This document shows, piece after piece, positions 33,843-43,914 of a stretch of DNA of 64,000 bases (position 1 is its first letter; every line of letters begins with the position of its first letter). Below the pieces are notes generated by a model that worked only from the letters and a program-made list of their open reading frames with translations, was not told the origin of the DNA and made no database searches. The translations under genes were made by a program, and so were the position numbers. Source of the DNA: Plasticicumulans lactativorans (GTDB lineage Bacteria > Pseudomonadota > Gammaproteobacteria > Competibacterales > Competibacteraceae); contig NZ_SLWY01000014.1 of assembly GCF_004341245.1 (NCBI RefSeq), positions 110,918 to 174,917 of the forward strand, given 5' to 3'.

Positions 33843-35040
33843 TCAGAACCTGTACGACGCGACCAGCGAGCCGCCATGGGTGGTGCGGGAATCGGAGAAT
33901 TCGCCGTCGTATTGCAGGCGCAAGTCGAACGCGTCGCGGGTATAGAGCTGCATCCCGGCGCTGACCCGGCCGACGGTGCGGTCGTGCGGAATCGTCGTGG
34001 TGAGGCTGCCCGCCCCGGGCGGTGCTGCAGTGAGGCGCGCGCGCTGGGTCCACGCGTCGTTGGAGAGGAAGCTCACTCCGACGCTGACGTAGGGCCGCAG
34101 CACCAGGTGCTCATCGAGTGCCACGCGCCCGCCGATCTCGACCATCGGTGTGGCGATCCAGGTGGTCTGCGAGGCGGCGTCGACGTCGAGGGCGAGCGCG
34201 CCGGCGCCGCGCTCCTGGTAACCGCCGGAACGCACGTGGATCGTTCCCAGGTCGAGGCTTGGACGCACGTAAAACGCCTCGTGCCCGATCGTGTGGGCGC
34301 TGCGCAGGAGCAGGCCGACGCTCGACGTGTTCGGATCCCCGCTCGCCTGCGCCGCGTAGCCCGGCAGGCTGATGTTGCGCGTCGTGTCAAAGCTGCCGCC
34401 GCCGCCGAACACCGAGCCCGCGAAGAGCCACGGCCCGGTCTGGTGCTTCAACGTGAGCGCACCATAACCGCTGCTGCCGTCAGCGCGGCTCCGCCGGTCG
34501 GTGCTCTTCAGCCGGTCATCCGCATAGGCGGCCGAGCCGCCCAGGAACCAGCCAGGACGGAACTCCACCTGCCCGCCGATCTGGTAGACGGTGCTGTCGA
34601 TGTCGAAGTCGGCGACGCCGTTATCGTTCGACTGCTCGCCGCTGAGCGCGGTCACGCGCAGCCACGTGCACTCACCCTCGACGAGCATCGCCGTCGTGCC
34701 CTCGAACTTCGGGCAACTCAGCGCGCGGGTGGCAAAGCCTTGCGCCGAAGCCAGTCCTTGCGCCCCGGGGGCGAAGGTTGCCTGCGGCGAGAGCTGACGC
34801 AGGTCCGCCGCATAGGCGGCCGGGCTCGCATCGGCGTCGTTGCCAAGCAGGCCGAAGAGTGCCCCGAGTTCCACCGCACCGCCGTGGTCCCAGGCCGATT
34901 GCAGGTGCCCGGCCACCGCAGCCTGATTCGGATCGAGGCCGAAGCCGGCCGGCGCGAAGTTGGCCGATTCGGCCGCGAGCAGGAACGTGTTCCCGGAACG
35001 GCTGAGGCCGAAGCCGTAGAGCGCGCCGCGGCGGCCTGCA
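33843..35040 (-). pseudogene. Autotransporter beta-domain fragment, 5' end lost
   Basis: The open frame covers about 400 residues up to 35040 and ends GGSLVASYRF, the terminal aromatic signature of outer-membrane barrels. Alternating strands such as WFLGGSAAYADDRLKS and AFYVRPSLDLGTIHVRSGGY and the upstream LYGFGLSRSGNTFLLAAESA with NQAAVAGHLQSAW are typical of the autotransporter barrel and its preceding linker. No signal peptide or passenger is present. At about 35040 the sequence changes to an unrelated gene, so the 5' part was deleted. A product from an internal start is possible but would not be exported. Confidence 0.75.
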
Positions 35041-35044
35041 GGGC

Positions 35045-35492
35045 CTGCACAGGCTGACGGCGGACGATCACGCCGTGCATCAGCACTTGCAGGTGGTCGT
35101 GGGCGTCGGGGTCGCGGCTGGCTAGGGTGGCGAGCAGGTCATCGAAGCCGGGCACGGCCATTTCCTGCACGCGGCGTTCACGTTTGGCGCGGTGGCGCTC
35201 GGCGAGCGTGACGGTGCACAACGTCGCCACCCGCGCGGAGCGGATCAGGGGCTGCCGGTGGTCGGCGCCGTAGTCGGTGGCGAGGCTCATGCGCCACCCC
35301 CAGCTCAACGACAGTGCGCAGGCGCTCCATGCGGCAGCGCATGACCTCGGCGTCCGCCCAAGTCGCATCGGCGACGTCGACACCGAACAGGCGGTTGCGC
35401 TGCTCGTTGAGCGTGGCGAGCGCCTTGTCGAGCTCGCCGAGGTACGCCGCGACGGCGCGGGCGGGGTCGGGCGGTGGGGGTAGGCGCTGCAT
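35045..35492 (-). pseudogene. Broken unknown gene pair
   Basis: ATG at 35492 begins MQRLPPPPDPARAVAAYLGE and reads a helical protein (LDKALATLNEQRNRLFGVDV) to a run of five G near 35300. A sixth G would let it end ELGGGA-stop with an ATGA overlap onto a second ORF from 35290 (MSLATDYGADHRQPLIRSAR, later MAVPGFDDLLATLASRDPD). That second ORF runs out at about 35045 into the autotransporter remnant. Neither gene is recognised. Gene size and coupling resemble mobile-element genes. Confidence 0.45.
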
Positions 35493-35564
35493 GATGTGGG
35501 GCAAGGGCAACAGCAGTTCGCGAGCAAAAGGGAGCAGGCGCGAAGGGGGGTGGGGCGGGCGGTG

Positions 35565-35590
35565 TTATACTGTTGAACAATAGTTCAACA
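35565..35590 (+). promoter_or_regulatory. Promoter and operator of the mazEF-like pair
   Basis: TTATAC at 35565-35570 is a good -10 element. It is followed directly by the perfect palindrome TGTTGAAC-AATA-GTTCAACA (35571-35590), where the antitoxin dimer would bind and repress. GGAGG at 35594-35598 is the ribosome-binding site. Confidence 0.75.
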
Positions 35591-35606
35591 TACGGAGGAT
35601 GTGGCC

Positions 35607-35825
35607 ATGCTGGGGCTACGTCTCGACGCCGAGACGGAACGGCGTCTCACCGAACTCGCTCAGCGGCGCGGTTGCAGCAAGAGCGCAATCACACGCGAGG
35701 CGCTTCTGGAGTATCTGGAGCGCCAGGCCACGCCCGAGGAGGCGCGGCGGCAGTCGGCGTTGGTGGCGCTGGCCGACCGCGATGAAGATTGGCTGCTCGA
35801 TCAGGACGAGAGCGGATGGAGGTAA
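35607..35825 (+). CDS. Ribbon-helix-helix antitoxin (MazE/CopG type)
   Basis: A 72-residue antitoxin. The N-terminal MLGLRLDAETERRLTELAQR with GCSKSAITREALLEYLE is a CopG/RHH DNA-binding domain, and the acidic C-terminus (ADRDEDWLLDQDESGWR) is the expected toxin-binding tail. ATG 35607 sits 8 bp after GGAGG, a better start than GTG at 35601. It overlaps the toxin gene by 10 bp. It should neutralise the toxin and repress the shared promoter through the adjacent palindrome. Confidence 0.88.
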   Translation: MLGLRLDAETERRLTELAQRRGCSKSAITREALLEYLERQATPEEARRQSALVALADRDEDWLLDQDESGWR

Positions 35826-36142
35826 GGCGCGGCGACGTGGTGACGGTGGCGACGCAGGGGGATTTCGGCAAGCCCCGGCCGGCGGTGGTGGTGCAGGCCA
35901 ACCTATTCGCCGAGCACTCCACGCTGACGGTGTGCCCGATCAGTTCGACGCTGACCGGCGCTCACCTGTTTCGCGTGCCGCTGGCGCCGGATGCCGCGAA
36001 CGGCTTGCGCCTGCCCTCGGAAGCGATGGTGGACAAACTGCAGACGGTGAAGCGCGAGAAGGTAGGGGCGCGCGTCGGCGTTCTCGCGGATGAGCCCCTG
36101 CAGGCGGTGGATCGGGCGTTGCGGCTGTGGTTGGGGCTGTAG
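35816..36142 (+). CDS. MazF/PemK-type endoribonuclease toxin
   Basis: A 108-residue toxin. The MazF fold is visible in MEVRRGDVVTVATQGDFGKP followed by RPAVVVQANLF, the TVCPISSTLTG segment and VDKLQTVKREKVG. The RPAVVVQ motif (catalytic Arg) and the Ser/Thr of ISST are conserved. It cleaves RNA when free of antitoxin. It overlaps the antitoxin by 10 bp in another frame. The pair appears complete and lies in a region of decayed genes, as is common for toxin-antitoxin modules. The 540 bp after it have no gene but contain the second copy of an 80-bp repeat. Confidence 0.92.
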   Translation: MEVRRGDVVTVATQGDFGKPRPAVVVQANLFAEHSTLTVCPISSTLTGAHLFRVPLAPDAANGLRLPSEAMVDKLQTVKREKVGARVGVLADEPLQAVDRALRLWLGL

Positions 36143-36225
36143 GCTGGCTACGATCTGGAACAGACAGAGCCGTGCGTATCCCGCCGACGCGCTGGAGCGG
36201 GTGTAGCACGTTGCAGCGTGAATGT

Positions 36226-36305
36226 GGTCTCGGTGAATGGCACGAAGATGCAGCCATGACCGACAAGGTTCCCGCGGCTTTTCACCGCTCGCGTGCGCGG
36301 TGCCT
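36226..36305. repeat. 80-bp perfect repeat, orphan copy
   Basis: Identical to 33449-33528, the region immediately upstream of the ECF sigma gene, but here no gene follows. On the minus strand it would point into the mazF 3' end. Similarity continues at lower identity to about 36430. The rest of the gap to 36683 holds nothing else I can assign. Confidence 0.85.
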
Positions 36306-36683
36306 GACGACGGCGCCCGAGCGGTCCTGCGCTGCGGCTGAACCGCCGGGGGAATCCCGCAGGCTCCGGTCCTCGGGAAGGGGCGTCATGGGCCCGGCGA
36401 GGGCGTTCCCCCCGAAGGTGCGGGAGCGGCCAGCGCAGACGGTGCCGGGCCACCCGCGCGGGGGCGGGTCGATCGCGAAGGCTGCGCGGCGGCGCGGCGG
36501 GTGGAGCGGCCCGGCCTCAGGGCGTGCGGCCGTCGATGGTAATCGCCTGCATCGCCACTACTTTATAGAGGGGCCGCGGCACGCGTCGGATCGGGCAAGA
36601 GATCGGCAGGATCGTGCAATCCGTTCGGGGGTGGCGGCCGGGAGAATGCCCCGCGTCACTTCCTCTGCCTCGGAGAGCCCTGA

Positions 36684-37142
36684 ATGATCACGCTCGACGT
36701 CAACGGCACATCGACCAGCGTCGATGCCGACCCCGATACGCCGCTGCTGTGGGTGTTGCGCGACACGCTGCAGCTCACCGGCACGAAGTTCGGCTGCGGC
36801 ATGTCCCTGTGCGGCGCCTGCACGGTCCACCTGGATGGCCAGCCGGTGCGCTCCTGCATCACCCCGGTGTCCGCCGTCGCGGGCAGGAAGATCGTCACCA
36901 TCGAGGGCGTGGGCCAGGGGCGCGTCGCCGGCGCGGTGCAGGAGGCCTGGCGCCGCCTCGACGTCGTGCAGTGCGGCTACTGCCAGTCGGGGCAGATCAT
37001 GAGTGCCGTCGCGCTGCTGGAGCACAACCGCGCGCCCTCCGACGCCGACATCGACAACGCCATGGCCGGGAACATCTGCCGCTGCGCCACCTACGTGCGG
37101 ATCCGGGCTGCCATCCACGAGGCGGCGAAGTCGCTGGCTTGA
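36684..37142 (+). CDS. 2Fe-2S subunit of a molybdenum hydroxylase (IorA/CoxS type)
   Basis: A 152-residue electron-transfer subunit with two [2Fe-2S] clusters. The plant-type ferredoxin cluster is [16 protein letters not shown] with RSC further on; the second cluster is [10 protein letters not shown] and ICRCATY. Length and motifs match isoquinoline 1-oxidoreductase alpha and similar aldehyde-oxidising enzymes. It ends 13 bp before the large subunit gene, so the two are cotranscribed. ATG is preceded by GGAGAG. Confidence 0.93.
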   Translation: MITLDVNGTSTSVDADPDTPLLWVLRDTLQLTGTKFGCGMSLCGACTVHLDGQPVRSCITPVSAVAGRKIVTIEGVGQGRVAGAVQEAWRRLDVVQCGYCQSGQIMSAVALLEHNRAPSDADIDNAMAGNICRCATYVRIRAAIHEAAKSLA

Positions 37143-37155
37143 AGGAGACCGCGCC

Positions 37156-39369
37156 ATGAGCAACACGATTCGCATCGAGAACGAAAGCCGCCGCCGCTTC
37201 CTCAAGGGCATGGCGGGGCTGATGCTCGCGGTCTACCTGCCCGACGTGCTCGGCGCGACGACCGCGGCGGGCCCCGGCGTGGCCGGGGGGCAGGCGACCG
37301 AGGTCCCGCCCTTCGAGCCGAACGCCTTCCTGCGCATCGGCACCGACGACACGGTGACCGTGATCGCCAAGCACATCGAGATGGGGCAGGGCACCTACAC
37401 CGGGCTCGCCACCCTCGTCGCCGAGGAGCTCGACGCCGCCTGGTCGCAGGTGCGCGTCGAAGGCGCACCGGCCGATGCCAGACGCTACAACAACCTGTTC
37501 TGGGGGCCGACGCAGGGCACCGGCGGCAGCACCGCGATCGCCAATTCATGGGAGCAGCTGCGCACGGCCGGGGCCTCGGCGCGCGCCATGCTGGTCGCGG
37601 CGGCGGCGCAGCGCTGGCAGGTGCCGGCCGCGGAGATCGACGTCAGCGAGGGCGTCGTCACGCATGCACCCTCGCAGCGCAAGGCGAGCTTCGGTGAACT
37701 CGCGCAGGCCGCGGCCGAGCAGCCGGTCCCCGCCGAGGTCAGGCTCAAGGAGCCGAAGGACTTCAAGCTCATCGGCAAGCGCGCGCCGCGCAAGGACACG
37801 GCCGACAAGACCACCGGCAAGGCCCGCTTCACGCAGGACGTGCACCTGCCCGGTATGCTCACCGCCGTGGTCGCCCATCCGCCGCGCTTCGGCGGCAAGG
37901 TGAAGGCCTTCGATGCCACGCGGGCGAAGGAGGTCAGGGGCGTGGTCGAGGTGGTGCAGATCCCGACCGGCGTGGCCGTGCTGGCCAGGGACACCTGGAG
38001 TGCGAAGAAGGGGCGCGATGCGCTGCAGGTCGAGTGGGACGAGTCGAACGCCTTCAGGCTCGGCAGCGACGCGATCTTCGCGCGCTACCGTGAACTCGCG
38101 AAAACGCCCGGTGCGGTCGCCCGCAGGGAGGGGGACCCCGACGCCGCGTTCGCGGCGCCTGCCCGGGTGCTGAGCGCGGCGTACGACTTCCCCTACCTCG
38201 CGCACGCGGCGATGGAGCCGATGAACTGCGTCGTGCAACTGTCCGCGGACGGCTGCGAGATCTGGAACGGCGAACAGTTCCAGACCGTCGACCAGATGAA
38301 CGTCGCCACGCTGCTCGGCCTCAAGCCGGAACAGGTCGCGATCCACATGCTCTATGCCGGCGGCAGCTTCGGCCGGCGCGCCTGCAAGGATTCGGACTAC
38401 GTCCTCGAGGCCGCGAACATCGCCAAGGCGATCGATGGCCGTGCGCCGGTCAAGCTCGTGTGGCTGCGCGAGGACGACACCCGCGCCGGCTACTACCGGC
38501 CCGCGTTCCACCACGTCCTCGAAGCCGCGCTCGACGCGCAGGGGCGGCTCGTCGGCTGGCGCCACCGGCTCGTCGGGCAGTCGATCCTGGCGGGGTCGCC
38601 GTTCGCCGCGATGCTCAAGGACGGCATCGACCCGGTGTCGGTGGAAGGCGCGGCCAACCTGCCCTACGCGGTTCCCAACCTGCTGGTCGACCTGCATTCG
38701 CCCGCGGACATCGGCGTACCGGTGCTGTGGTGGCGCTCGGTGGGTTCGACGCACACCGCCTATTCGACCGAGACCTTCCTCGACGAGATCGCGGTGGCGG
38801 CGGGCGAGGACCCGGTCGCCTTCCGCCTGGCGCTGCTCGAACACCACCCGCGCCATGCCGGCGTGCTGCAGCTCGCCGCCGACAAGGCGGGCTGGGGCAC
38901 GCCGCTCGCCCCCGGCGCGAACGGCGAGCGGCGCGGGCGCGGCGTGGCGGTGCACGAGTCCTTCAACTCGTATGTCGCGCAGGTGGCCGAGGTGACGGTC
39001 AGGCCGGACGGCAGCTTCAGGGTCGACCGCATCGTCTGCGCGGTCGACTGCGGGATCGCCGTCAACCCCGACAACGTGCGCTCGCAGGTCGAGGGCGGGG
39101 TCGGCTTCGGGCTGTCGGCGGCGCTGCACGGCGCGATCACGCTGAAGGACGGCGTCGTCGAGCAGTCCAACTTCCACGACTACGCGCCGATCCGCATCAA
39201 CGAGATGCCGCAGGTCGAGGTGCACATCGTGGCCTCGGCCGAGAAGCCGACGGGCATCGGCGAGCCCGGCGTGCCGCCGGTTGCGCCGGCGGTCGCCAAC
39301 GCGCTCGCCGCGGCGACCGGGAAGCGGGTGCGGCGGCTGCCGATCGCCACCGATGAGCTGAAGGCCTGA
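37156..39369 (+). CDS. Molybdopterin-binding subunit of a periplasmic molybdenum hydroxylase (IorB-like)
   Basis: A 737-residue catalytic subunit of the xanthine oxidase family. It begins [20 protein letters not shown], a twin-arginine signal that exports the folded complex, so hydroxylation occurs in the periplasm. Molybdopterin-binding parts include [36 protein letters not shown] and the C-terminal [19 protein letters not shown], with the active-site Glu of GIGEPG. Substrates of relatives are N-heterocycles or aldehydes; the specific one is unknown. ATG follows AAGGAG by 8 bp. It overlaps the xdhC start by one base. Confidence 0.92.
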   Translation: MSNTIRIENESRRRFLKGMAGLMLAVYLPDVLGATTAAGPGVAGGQATEVPPFEPNAFLRIGTDDTVTVIAKHIEMGQGTYTGLATLVAEELDAAWSQVRVEGAPADARRYNNLFWGPTQGTGGSTAIANSWEQLRTAGASARAMLVAAAAQRWQVPAAEIDVSEGVVTHAPSQRKASFGELAQAAAEQPVPAEVRLKEPKDFKLIGKRAPRKDTADKTTGKARFTQDVHLPGMLTAVVAHPPRFGGKVKAFDATRAKEVRGVVEVVQIPTGVAVLARDTWSAKKGRDALQVEWDESNAFRLGSDAIFARYRELAKTPGAVARREGDPDAAFAAPARVLSAAYDFPYLAHAAMEPMNCVVQLSADGCEIWNGEQFQTVDQMNVATLLGLKPEQVAIHMLYAGGSFGRRACKDSDYVLEAANIAKAIDGRAPVKLVWLREDDTRAGYYRPAFHHVLEAALDAQGRLVGWRHRLVGQSILAGSPFAAMLKDGIDPVSVEGAANLPYAVPNLLVDLHSPADIGVPVLWWRSVGSTHTAYSTETFLDEIAVAAGEDPVAFRLALLEHHPRHAGVLQLAADKAGWGTPLAPGANGERRGRGVAVHESFNSYVAQVAEVTVRPDGSFRVDRIVCAVDCGIAVNPDNVRSQVEGGVGFGLSAALHGAITLKDGVVEQSNFHDYAPIRINEMPQVEVHIVASAEKPTGIGEPGVPPVAPAVANALAAATGKRVRRLPIATDELKA

Positions 39370-40376
39370 TGGACGGTGTCGACCTGCAGGTGCTCGCGGC
39401 CGCACGCCGCTGGGCCGGCGAGGGTCGGCGCTTCGCGCTGGTGACGGTGGCGCGGACCTGGGGGTCCGCGCCGCGCCCGCCGGGGGCGTGGCTCGCGCTG
39501 CGCGACGACGGCCTGGTGGAAGGCTCGGTCTCCGGCGGCTGCATCGAGGACGACCTGATCGCCCGCATGCGCGAAGGCCGCCTCGGCGCCCGCGCGCCCT
39601 TCACGCTGGTGTACGGCATCACCCGGGACGAGGCGCGGCGCTTCGGCCTGCCCTGCGGCGGCACGCTGGAACTGGTGGTCGAGCCGGCGCCGGACCCGGC
39701 GGCGCTGGAGGCGCTGGCCGCGCGCCTCGCCCGGCGCGAGTTGGCGCTGCGGCGGATCGACCTCGCCAGCGGCGTCGTCACCGTCACCGCTGCCGCGCGC
39801 GGCGACGCCCTGCACTGGGATGGCGAGCGGCTCACCACCGTGCACGGCCCGCAGTGGCGCCTGCTGATCGTCGGCGCCGGGCAGATCGCCCGCTACCTCG
39901 CGCAGATGGCGCAGGCACTGGACTACGCGGTCACCGTCTGCGAGCCGCGCGAGGAGTACGCCGCCGGCTGGGACGTGCCGGGCACGCGGCTGCTCACCAC
40001 GATGCCCGACGACACGCTGCTGGCGATGGGCGCGGATGCCCGCTGCGCCGTGGTGGCGCTCACCCACGACCCCAGGCTCGACGACATGGTGCTGCTGGAG
40101 GCGCTCAAGTCGCCGGCGTTCTACGTCGGCGCCATCGGCTCGCGCCTCAACAACGCGCGCCGCCGCGAGCGGCTCGCGCAGCACTTCGATTTCTCGGCCG
40201 AGGAACTCGCGCGCCTGCACGGCCCGGTGGGGCTGCCGATCGGCAGCCACACGCCGCCCGAGATCGCCGTGGCGATCGTCGCCGAGCTGACGGCGGTGAA
40301 GAACGGCGTCGCGGTCCCGGGCTGGGAGGTGGCCGCGGCGCCGGCATCGGGCCCGGCGGCCTGCACGGCCGGCTGA
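39369..40376 (+). CDS. XdhC-family molybdenum cofactor insertion protein
   Basis: A 335-residue protein of the XdhC/CoxI family, which binds the molybdenum cofactor, helps its sulfuration and delivers it to the hydroxylase. Features are [19 protein letters not shown], the [11 protein letters not shown] motif, and a C-terminal Rossmann-type half with [19 protein letters not shown] and [18 protein letters not shown]. Its ATG shares a base with the stop of the large subunit, showing translational coupling. A 16-bp gap follows to the MocA-like gene. Confidence 0.92.
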   Translation: MDGVDLQVLAAARRWAGEGRRFALVTVARTWGSAPRPPGAWLALRDDGLVEGSVSGGCIEDDLIARMREGRLGARAPFTLVYGITRDEARRFGLPCGGTLELVVEPAPDPAALEALAARLARRELALRRIDLASGVVTVTAAARGDALHWDGERLTTVHGPQWRLLIVGAGQIARYLAQMAQALDYAVTVCEPREEYAAGWDVPGTRLLTTMPDDTLLAMGADARCAVVALTHDPRLDDMVLLEALKSPAFYVGAIGSRLNNARRRERLAQHFDFSAEELARLHGPVGLPIGSHTPPEIAVAIVAELTAVKNGVAVPGWEVAAAPASGPAACTAG

Positions 40377-40392
40377 GCGCGGGGCAGGCGGC

Positions 40393-40992
40393 GTGGCGCC
40401 GATCGTCGGCCTGCTACTGGCGGCGGGGCGCAGCCGCCGCTTCGGAGCCGACAAGCTGCTGCACCCGCTGCCCGGCGGCGAACCCATCGTCGTGGCGAGC
40501 GCGCGCAGCCTGCGGGCGGCGACCGATCGCGCGCTCGTGCTGATCCGCCCGCAGCAGCCGGCCCTGCGCACCGTGCTGCAGGGCCTCGACATCGACCTCG
40601 CCGAGGTCGCGGACGCCGACGCCGGCATGGGCGTCACGCTGGCGAGCGGCGTGCGCGCGGCGGAAGCGGCGGCCGGCTGGGTGGTGGCGCTCGCGGACAT
40701 GCCGCGGGTGCACCCCGACACCCTGCGCCACGTCGCCACCGCGCTGCGCGAGGGCGCCTCCCTCGCCGCGCCGTTCCACGGCGGCCGGCGCGGCCACCCG
40801 GTGGGCTTCGCGCGGCGCTGGTACGCCGCGCTCAGCGCCCTCGACGGCGACGAGGGCGCCCGCAGGCTGCTCCAGGCCCACGGCGACGCCATCACCCGCA
40901 TCGACGTCAACGACCCCGGCTGCCTGTTTGACGTGGACACGCCGGACGACCTGCGCGGGCTCATGCCCGCATTCCGGGACGACGGCCGCTAG
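40393..40992 (+). CDS. MocA-like molybdenum cofactor nucleotidyltransferase
   Basis: A 199-residue NTP transferase of the MobA/MocA group, which makes the cytidine or guanine dinucleotide form of the cofactor. The signature is [18 protein letters not shown] near the N-terminus, with [17 protein letters not shown] as the metal-binding Asp loop. In xanthine-oxidase-type operons this gene usually gives the cytosine dinucleotide form. It starts at GTG 16 bp after xdhC and closes the operon. Confidence 0.9.
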   Translation: MAPIVGLLLAAGRSRRFGADKLLHPLPGGEPIVVASARSLRAATDRALVLIRPQQPALRTVLQGLDIDLAEVADADAGMGVTLASGVRAAEAAAGWVVALADMPRVHPDTLRHVATALREGASLAAPFHGGRRGHPVGFARRWYAALSALDGDEGARRLLQAHGDAITRIDVNDPGCLFDVDTPDDLRGLMPAFRDDGR

Positions 40993-41179
40993 GCCGTAGC
41001 CAGCAGCCATTCGCTGCGCCTCCCGAGCGCCGGTTCACGGCGCGGAACCGGCGCTCGCCGCGGCCCCTCGATGTCGGTTCGCAGGCTGCCGTGGCGCTTG
41101 CTGGCACGAGTCTTGATGCCCAACCGCATACATTGATCGACCGGGTGGGCATATCATCGCCGGCCCGGCCGCGCGCGCC

Positions 41180-41960
41180 AGGACATCCTCGCCCCACCCT
41201 CTCTACCCAGGGGGCGAGGGGACAAGGTCGCGGCGCACCGTTTTTCACCCTTCTCCCCTGGGGAGAGCGAAGCGAGGGGGGTGTAGCCGGCCGGGGATGA
41301 GGATTCTTTGCCCACGGCCCGTCGCCACTGCCGGCCCGTAGGTTGTGGGGTGAGCGAACGCGAACCCCAACGTCCGTCGGCGTCATCGGGCACCGCCGTT
41401 GGGGTTCGCTGCACTCACCGCCAACCTACTGATACGGTGCGGGCCAAGGTCGCGGTGCACCGTTTTTCACCCTTCTCCCCTTGGGGAGAGCGAAGCGAGG
41501 GGGGCATAGCCGGCCGGGGATGAGGGTTCTTTGCCCACGGCCCGTCGTCACTGCCGGCCCGTAGGTTGGGGTGAGCGAACGCGAACCCCAACGTCCGTCG
41601 GCGTCATCGGGCGCCACCGTTGGGGTTCGCTGCGCTCACCGCCAATCTACTGATACGGTGCGGGCCAAGGTCGCGGCGCACCGTTTTTCACCCTTCTCCC
41701 CTTGGGGGAGAGCGAAGCGAGGGGGGCGTAGCCGGCCGGGGATGAGGGTTCTTTGCCCACGGCCCGTCGCCACTGCCGGCCCGTAGGTTGGGGTGAGCGA
41801 ACGCGAACCCCAACGCCCATCGATGTCATCGGGCACCGCCGTTGGGGTTCGCTGCGCTCACCGCCAAGCTACTGATACGGTGCGGGCCAAGGTCGCGGCG
41901 CACCGTTTTTCACCCTTCTTCCCTGGGGAGAAGGGCCGGGGATGAGGGTTCTTTCTTTCG
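41180..41960. repeat. Tandem array of composite inverted repeats (about 221-bp unit, three copies plus partial)
   Basis: Each unit joins two hairpin families. Family 1 runs GTAGGTTGGGGTGAGCGAAC, then GCGAACCCCAAC, a central spacer with GTCATCGGGCACC, and the complement GTTGGGGTTCGCTGCGCTCA; copies start at about 41339, 41562 and 41783. Family 2 runs TTTTTCACCCTTCTCCCCTG, a spacer and GCCGGGGATGAGGGTTCTTT; copies lie near 41246, 41465, 41688 and 41905. Units are about 221-223 bp apart. There are no spacers of the CRISPR kind. The interval 40993-41180 and the rest of the gap have no gene. The first copy of family 1 differs slightly (GGTTGTGGGG). Confidence 0.9.
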
Positions 41961-42064
41961 GCCGCCGGTGGTGACCGCGCTCGGTGGACGCGCCGCGCAG
42001 GGATGGCGCAGGAGCGGGCAGGGTGGCCCGGGGTTTTCAGAAACGTGGAGATACGAACGTGGTG

Positions 42065-43840
42065 ATGATGGAACTGGGTGCACAGGCGTGGATCACGCTC
42101 GGCGTGGTCATTGCCGTGCTGGTATTGCTCGCCTCCAATCGGGTCGGTCCCGACATGGTGCTTGCCGCGGGCATGACGGTGCTGCTGGTCAGCGGCGTGC
42201 TCAAGCCCGCCGAGGCGCTCGGCGGCTTCGCCAACAGCGGCGTGATGACGGTCGCGGTGCTGTTCGTGGTGGTCGCGGGGCTGCGCGAGACCGGGGCGAT
42301 CCAGTGGATCGCGGCCCTGGTGCTCGGCAAGCCGCGCGGGTTGTTCCTCGCGCAGTTGCGGCTGATCGTCGCGAGTTCCAGCCTCAGCGCCTTCGTCAAC
42401 AACACCCCGGTGGTGGCGATGCTGACCTCGGCCACGCAGGCGTGGAGCAAGGAGGCCGGCCTCGCCCCGTCCAAGCTGCTGCTGCCGATGAACTACGCCA
42501 CCATCCTCGGCGGCCTGTGCACGCTGATCGGCACCAGCACCAACCTCGTCGTCGACGGCCTGCTGCGCAGGCAGGGCATGGAGCTCGACATGTTCACCCC
42601 GGTGTGGGTCGGCGTGCCGGTGGTGGTGGTCGGCGCGGTGTACATGCTCACCCTCGGCCGCTGGCTGCTGCCCGAGCGCAAGTCCGCGGTCGAGCAGGTG
42701 CAGGACGCCCGCCAGTACACCGTCGAGATGGTCGTCGACGAGAACGGCCCGCTGGTCGGGCGCAGCATCGAGGAAGCCGGGCTGCGCCGCCTGCAGCAGC
42801 TCTACCTCGTCGAACTGGTGCGCGAGGGCCGCGTGCTCGGCGCCATCCCGCCGCAGTACGCGCTGCGCGGCGGCGACCAACTGGTCTTCGTCGGCGTCAT
42901 CGACTCGCTGGTCGACCTGCGCCGCATCAAGGGCCTGAGCCCGGCCACCAATCAGGTGTTCAAGCTCGGCATCCGCGACAGCCAGCGCTGCCTGATCGAG
43001 GCCGTGATCTCGCGCGTGTCGCCGGTCACCGGGCGCACCATCCGCGAGGCTCGCTTCCGCAACCGCTACAACGCCGCGGTGATCGCCGTGTCGCGCAACG
43101 GCCAGCGCATCCCGCAGAAGCTCGGCGACATCGTGCTGCGCGCCGGCGACACCCTGCTGCTCGAAGGCGGCCGCGAGTTCGCCCGCCAGCACCGCTATTC
43201 GCGCGACTTCCTGCTGGTCAGCGAACTCGACGACTCCACCCCGCCGCAGCACGCCCGCGCCCCTTACGCGCTCGCCATCCTCGCCGGGCTGGTGGTGTCG
43301 ACCACGCTGTTCGACGTCGAGACCCTCAACGCCGCGCTGATCGCCGCCGCCGCGATGGTGCTGCTGCGCTGCTGCAACCAGGGCCAGGCACGGCGCGCGG
43401 TCGACTACCAGCTCATCGTCATCATCGCCTGCTCGTTCGCGCTCGGCACCGCGATGGAGAAGACCGGCCTCGCCACCTACGTCGCCGGCACGATGATGGG
43501 CTACGCCGGCGGCAACCCGCTGTGGACGCTCGTCGTGGTCTACGTCACCACCGTGATCTTCACCGAACTGCTCACCAACAACGCCGCCGCGGTGCTGATG
43601 TTCCCGATCGGCATGGCCGCCGCCGCGCAGCTCGGCGTCAACCCGATGCCCTTCGTGATGTGCGTGATGGTCGGCGCCTCGGCCGGCTTCATGACCCCGA
43701 TCGGCTACCAGACCAACCTGATGGTCTACGGCCCCGGCGGCTACCGCTTCATGGACTACGTGATCGTCGGCGGTCCGCTGTCGCTGCTGGTCGGCATCAC
43801 CACGCTCACGGTCGTGCCGCTGGTGTGGCCGTTCCACTGA
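42065..43840 (+). CDS. SLC13/DASS-type permease with two RCK-C domains
   Basis: A 591-residue membrane transporter. The N-terminal half has hydrophobic helices and the SSLSAFVNNTPVVAMLTSA motif, with LLLPMNYATILGGLCTLIGT and STNLVVDG as one substrate/sodium-binding hairpin. The second hairpin is ELLTNNAAAVLMFPIGMAAA and GFMTPIGYQTNLMVYGPGGY. Two soluble TrkA-C/RCK-C domains fill residues 215-400 (for example VGRSIEEAGLRRLQQLYLVE). Relatives carry sulfate, phosphate, dicarboxylates or arsenite. The ATG at 42065 and GTG codons at 42059 and 42062 are all possible; GGAG lies at 42046-42049. It stands alone between repeat arrays. Confidence 0.88.
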   Translation: MMELGAQAWITLGVVIAVLVLLASNRVGPDMVLAAGMTVLLVSGVLKPAEALGGFANSGVMTVAVLFVVVAGLRETGAIQWIAALVLGKPRGLFLAQLRLIVASSSLSAFVNNTPVVAMLTSATQAWSKEAGLAPSKLLLPMNYATILGGLCTLIGTSTNLVVDGLLRRQGMELDMFTPVWVGVPVVVVGAVYMLTLGRWLLPERKSAVEQVQDARQYTVEMVVDENGPLVGRSIEEAGLRRLQQLYLVELVREGRVLGAIPPQYALRGGDQLVFVGVIDSLVDLRRIKGLSPATNQVFKLGIRDSQRCLIEAVISRVSPVTGRTIREARFRNRYNAAVIAVSRNGQRIPQKLGDIVLRAGDTLLLEGGREFARQHRYSRDFLLVSELDDSTPPQHARAPYALAILAGLVVSTTLFDVETLNAALIAAAAMVLLRCCNQGQARRAVDYQLIVIIACSFALGTAMEKTGLATYVAGTMMGYAGGNPLWTLVVVYVTTVIFTELLTNNAAAVLMFPIGMAAAAQLGVNPMPFVMCVMVGASAGFMTPIGYQTNLMVYGPGGYRFMDYVIVGGPLSLLVGITTLTVVPLVWPFH

Positions 43841-43914
43841 TCGCGCATCGCGGTGGTGCCGCACCTCATTGGTGCGGACGCGGCACACCCGATGCCCCGA
43901 TCCAGGGCGCCGTC

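Noticed and set aside
41339..41872. Regular repeats resembling a CRISPR array
   Set aside because: Units are about 221 bp, themselves inverted repeats, nearly identical throughout, and have no variable spacers or cas genes nearby.
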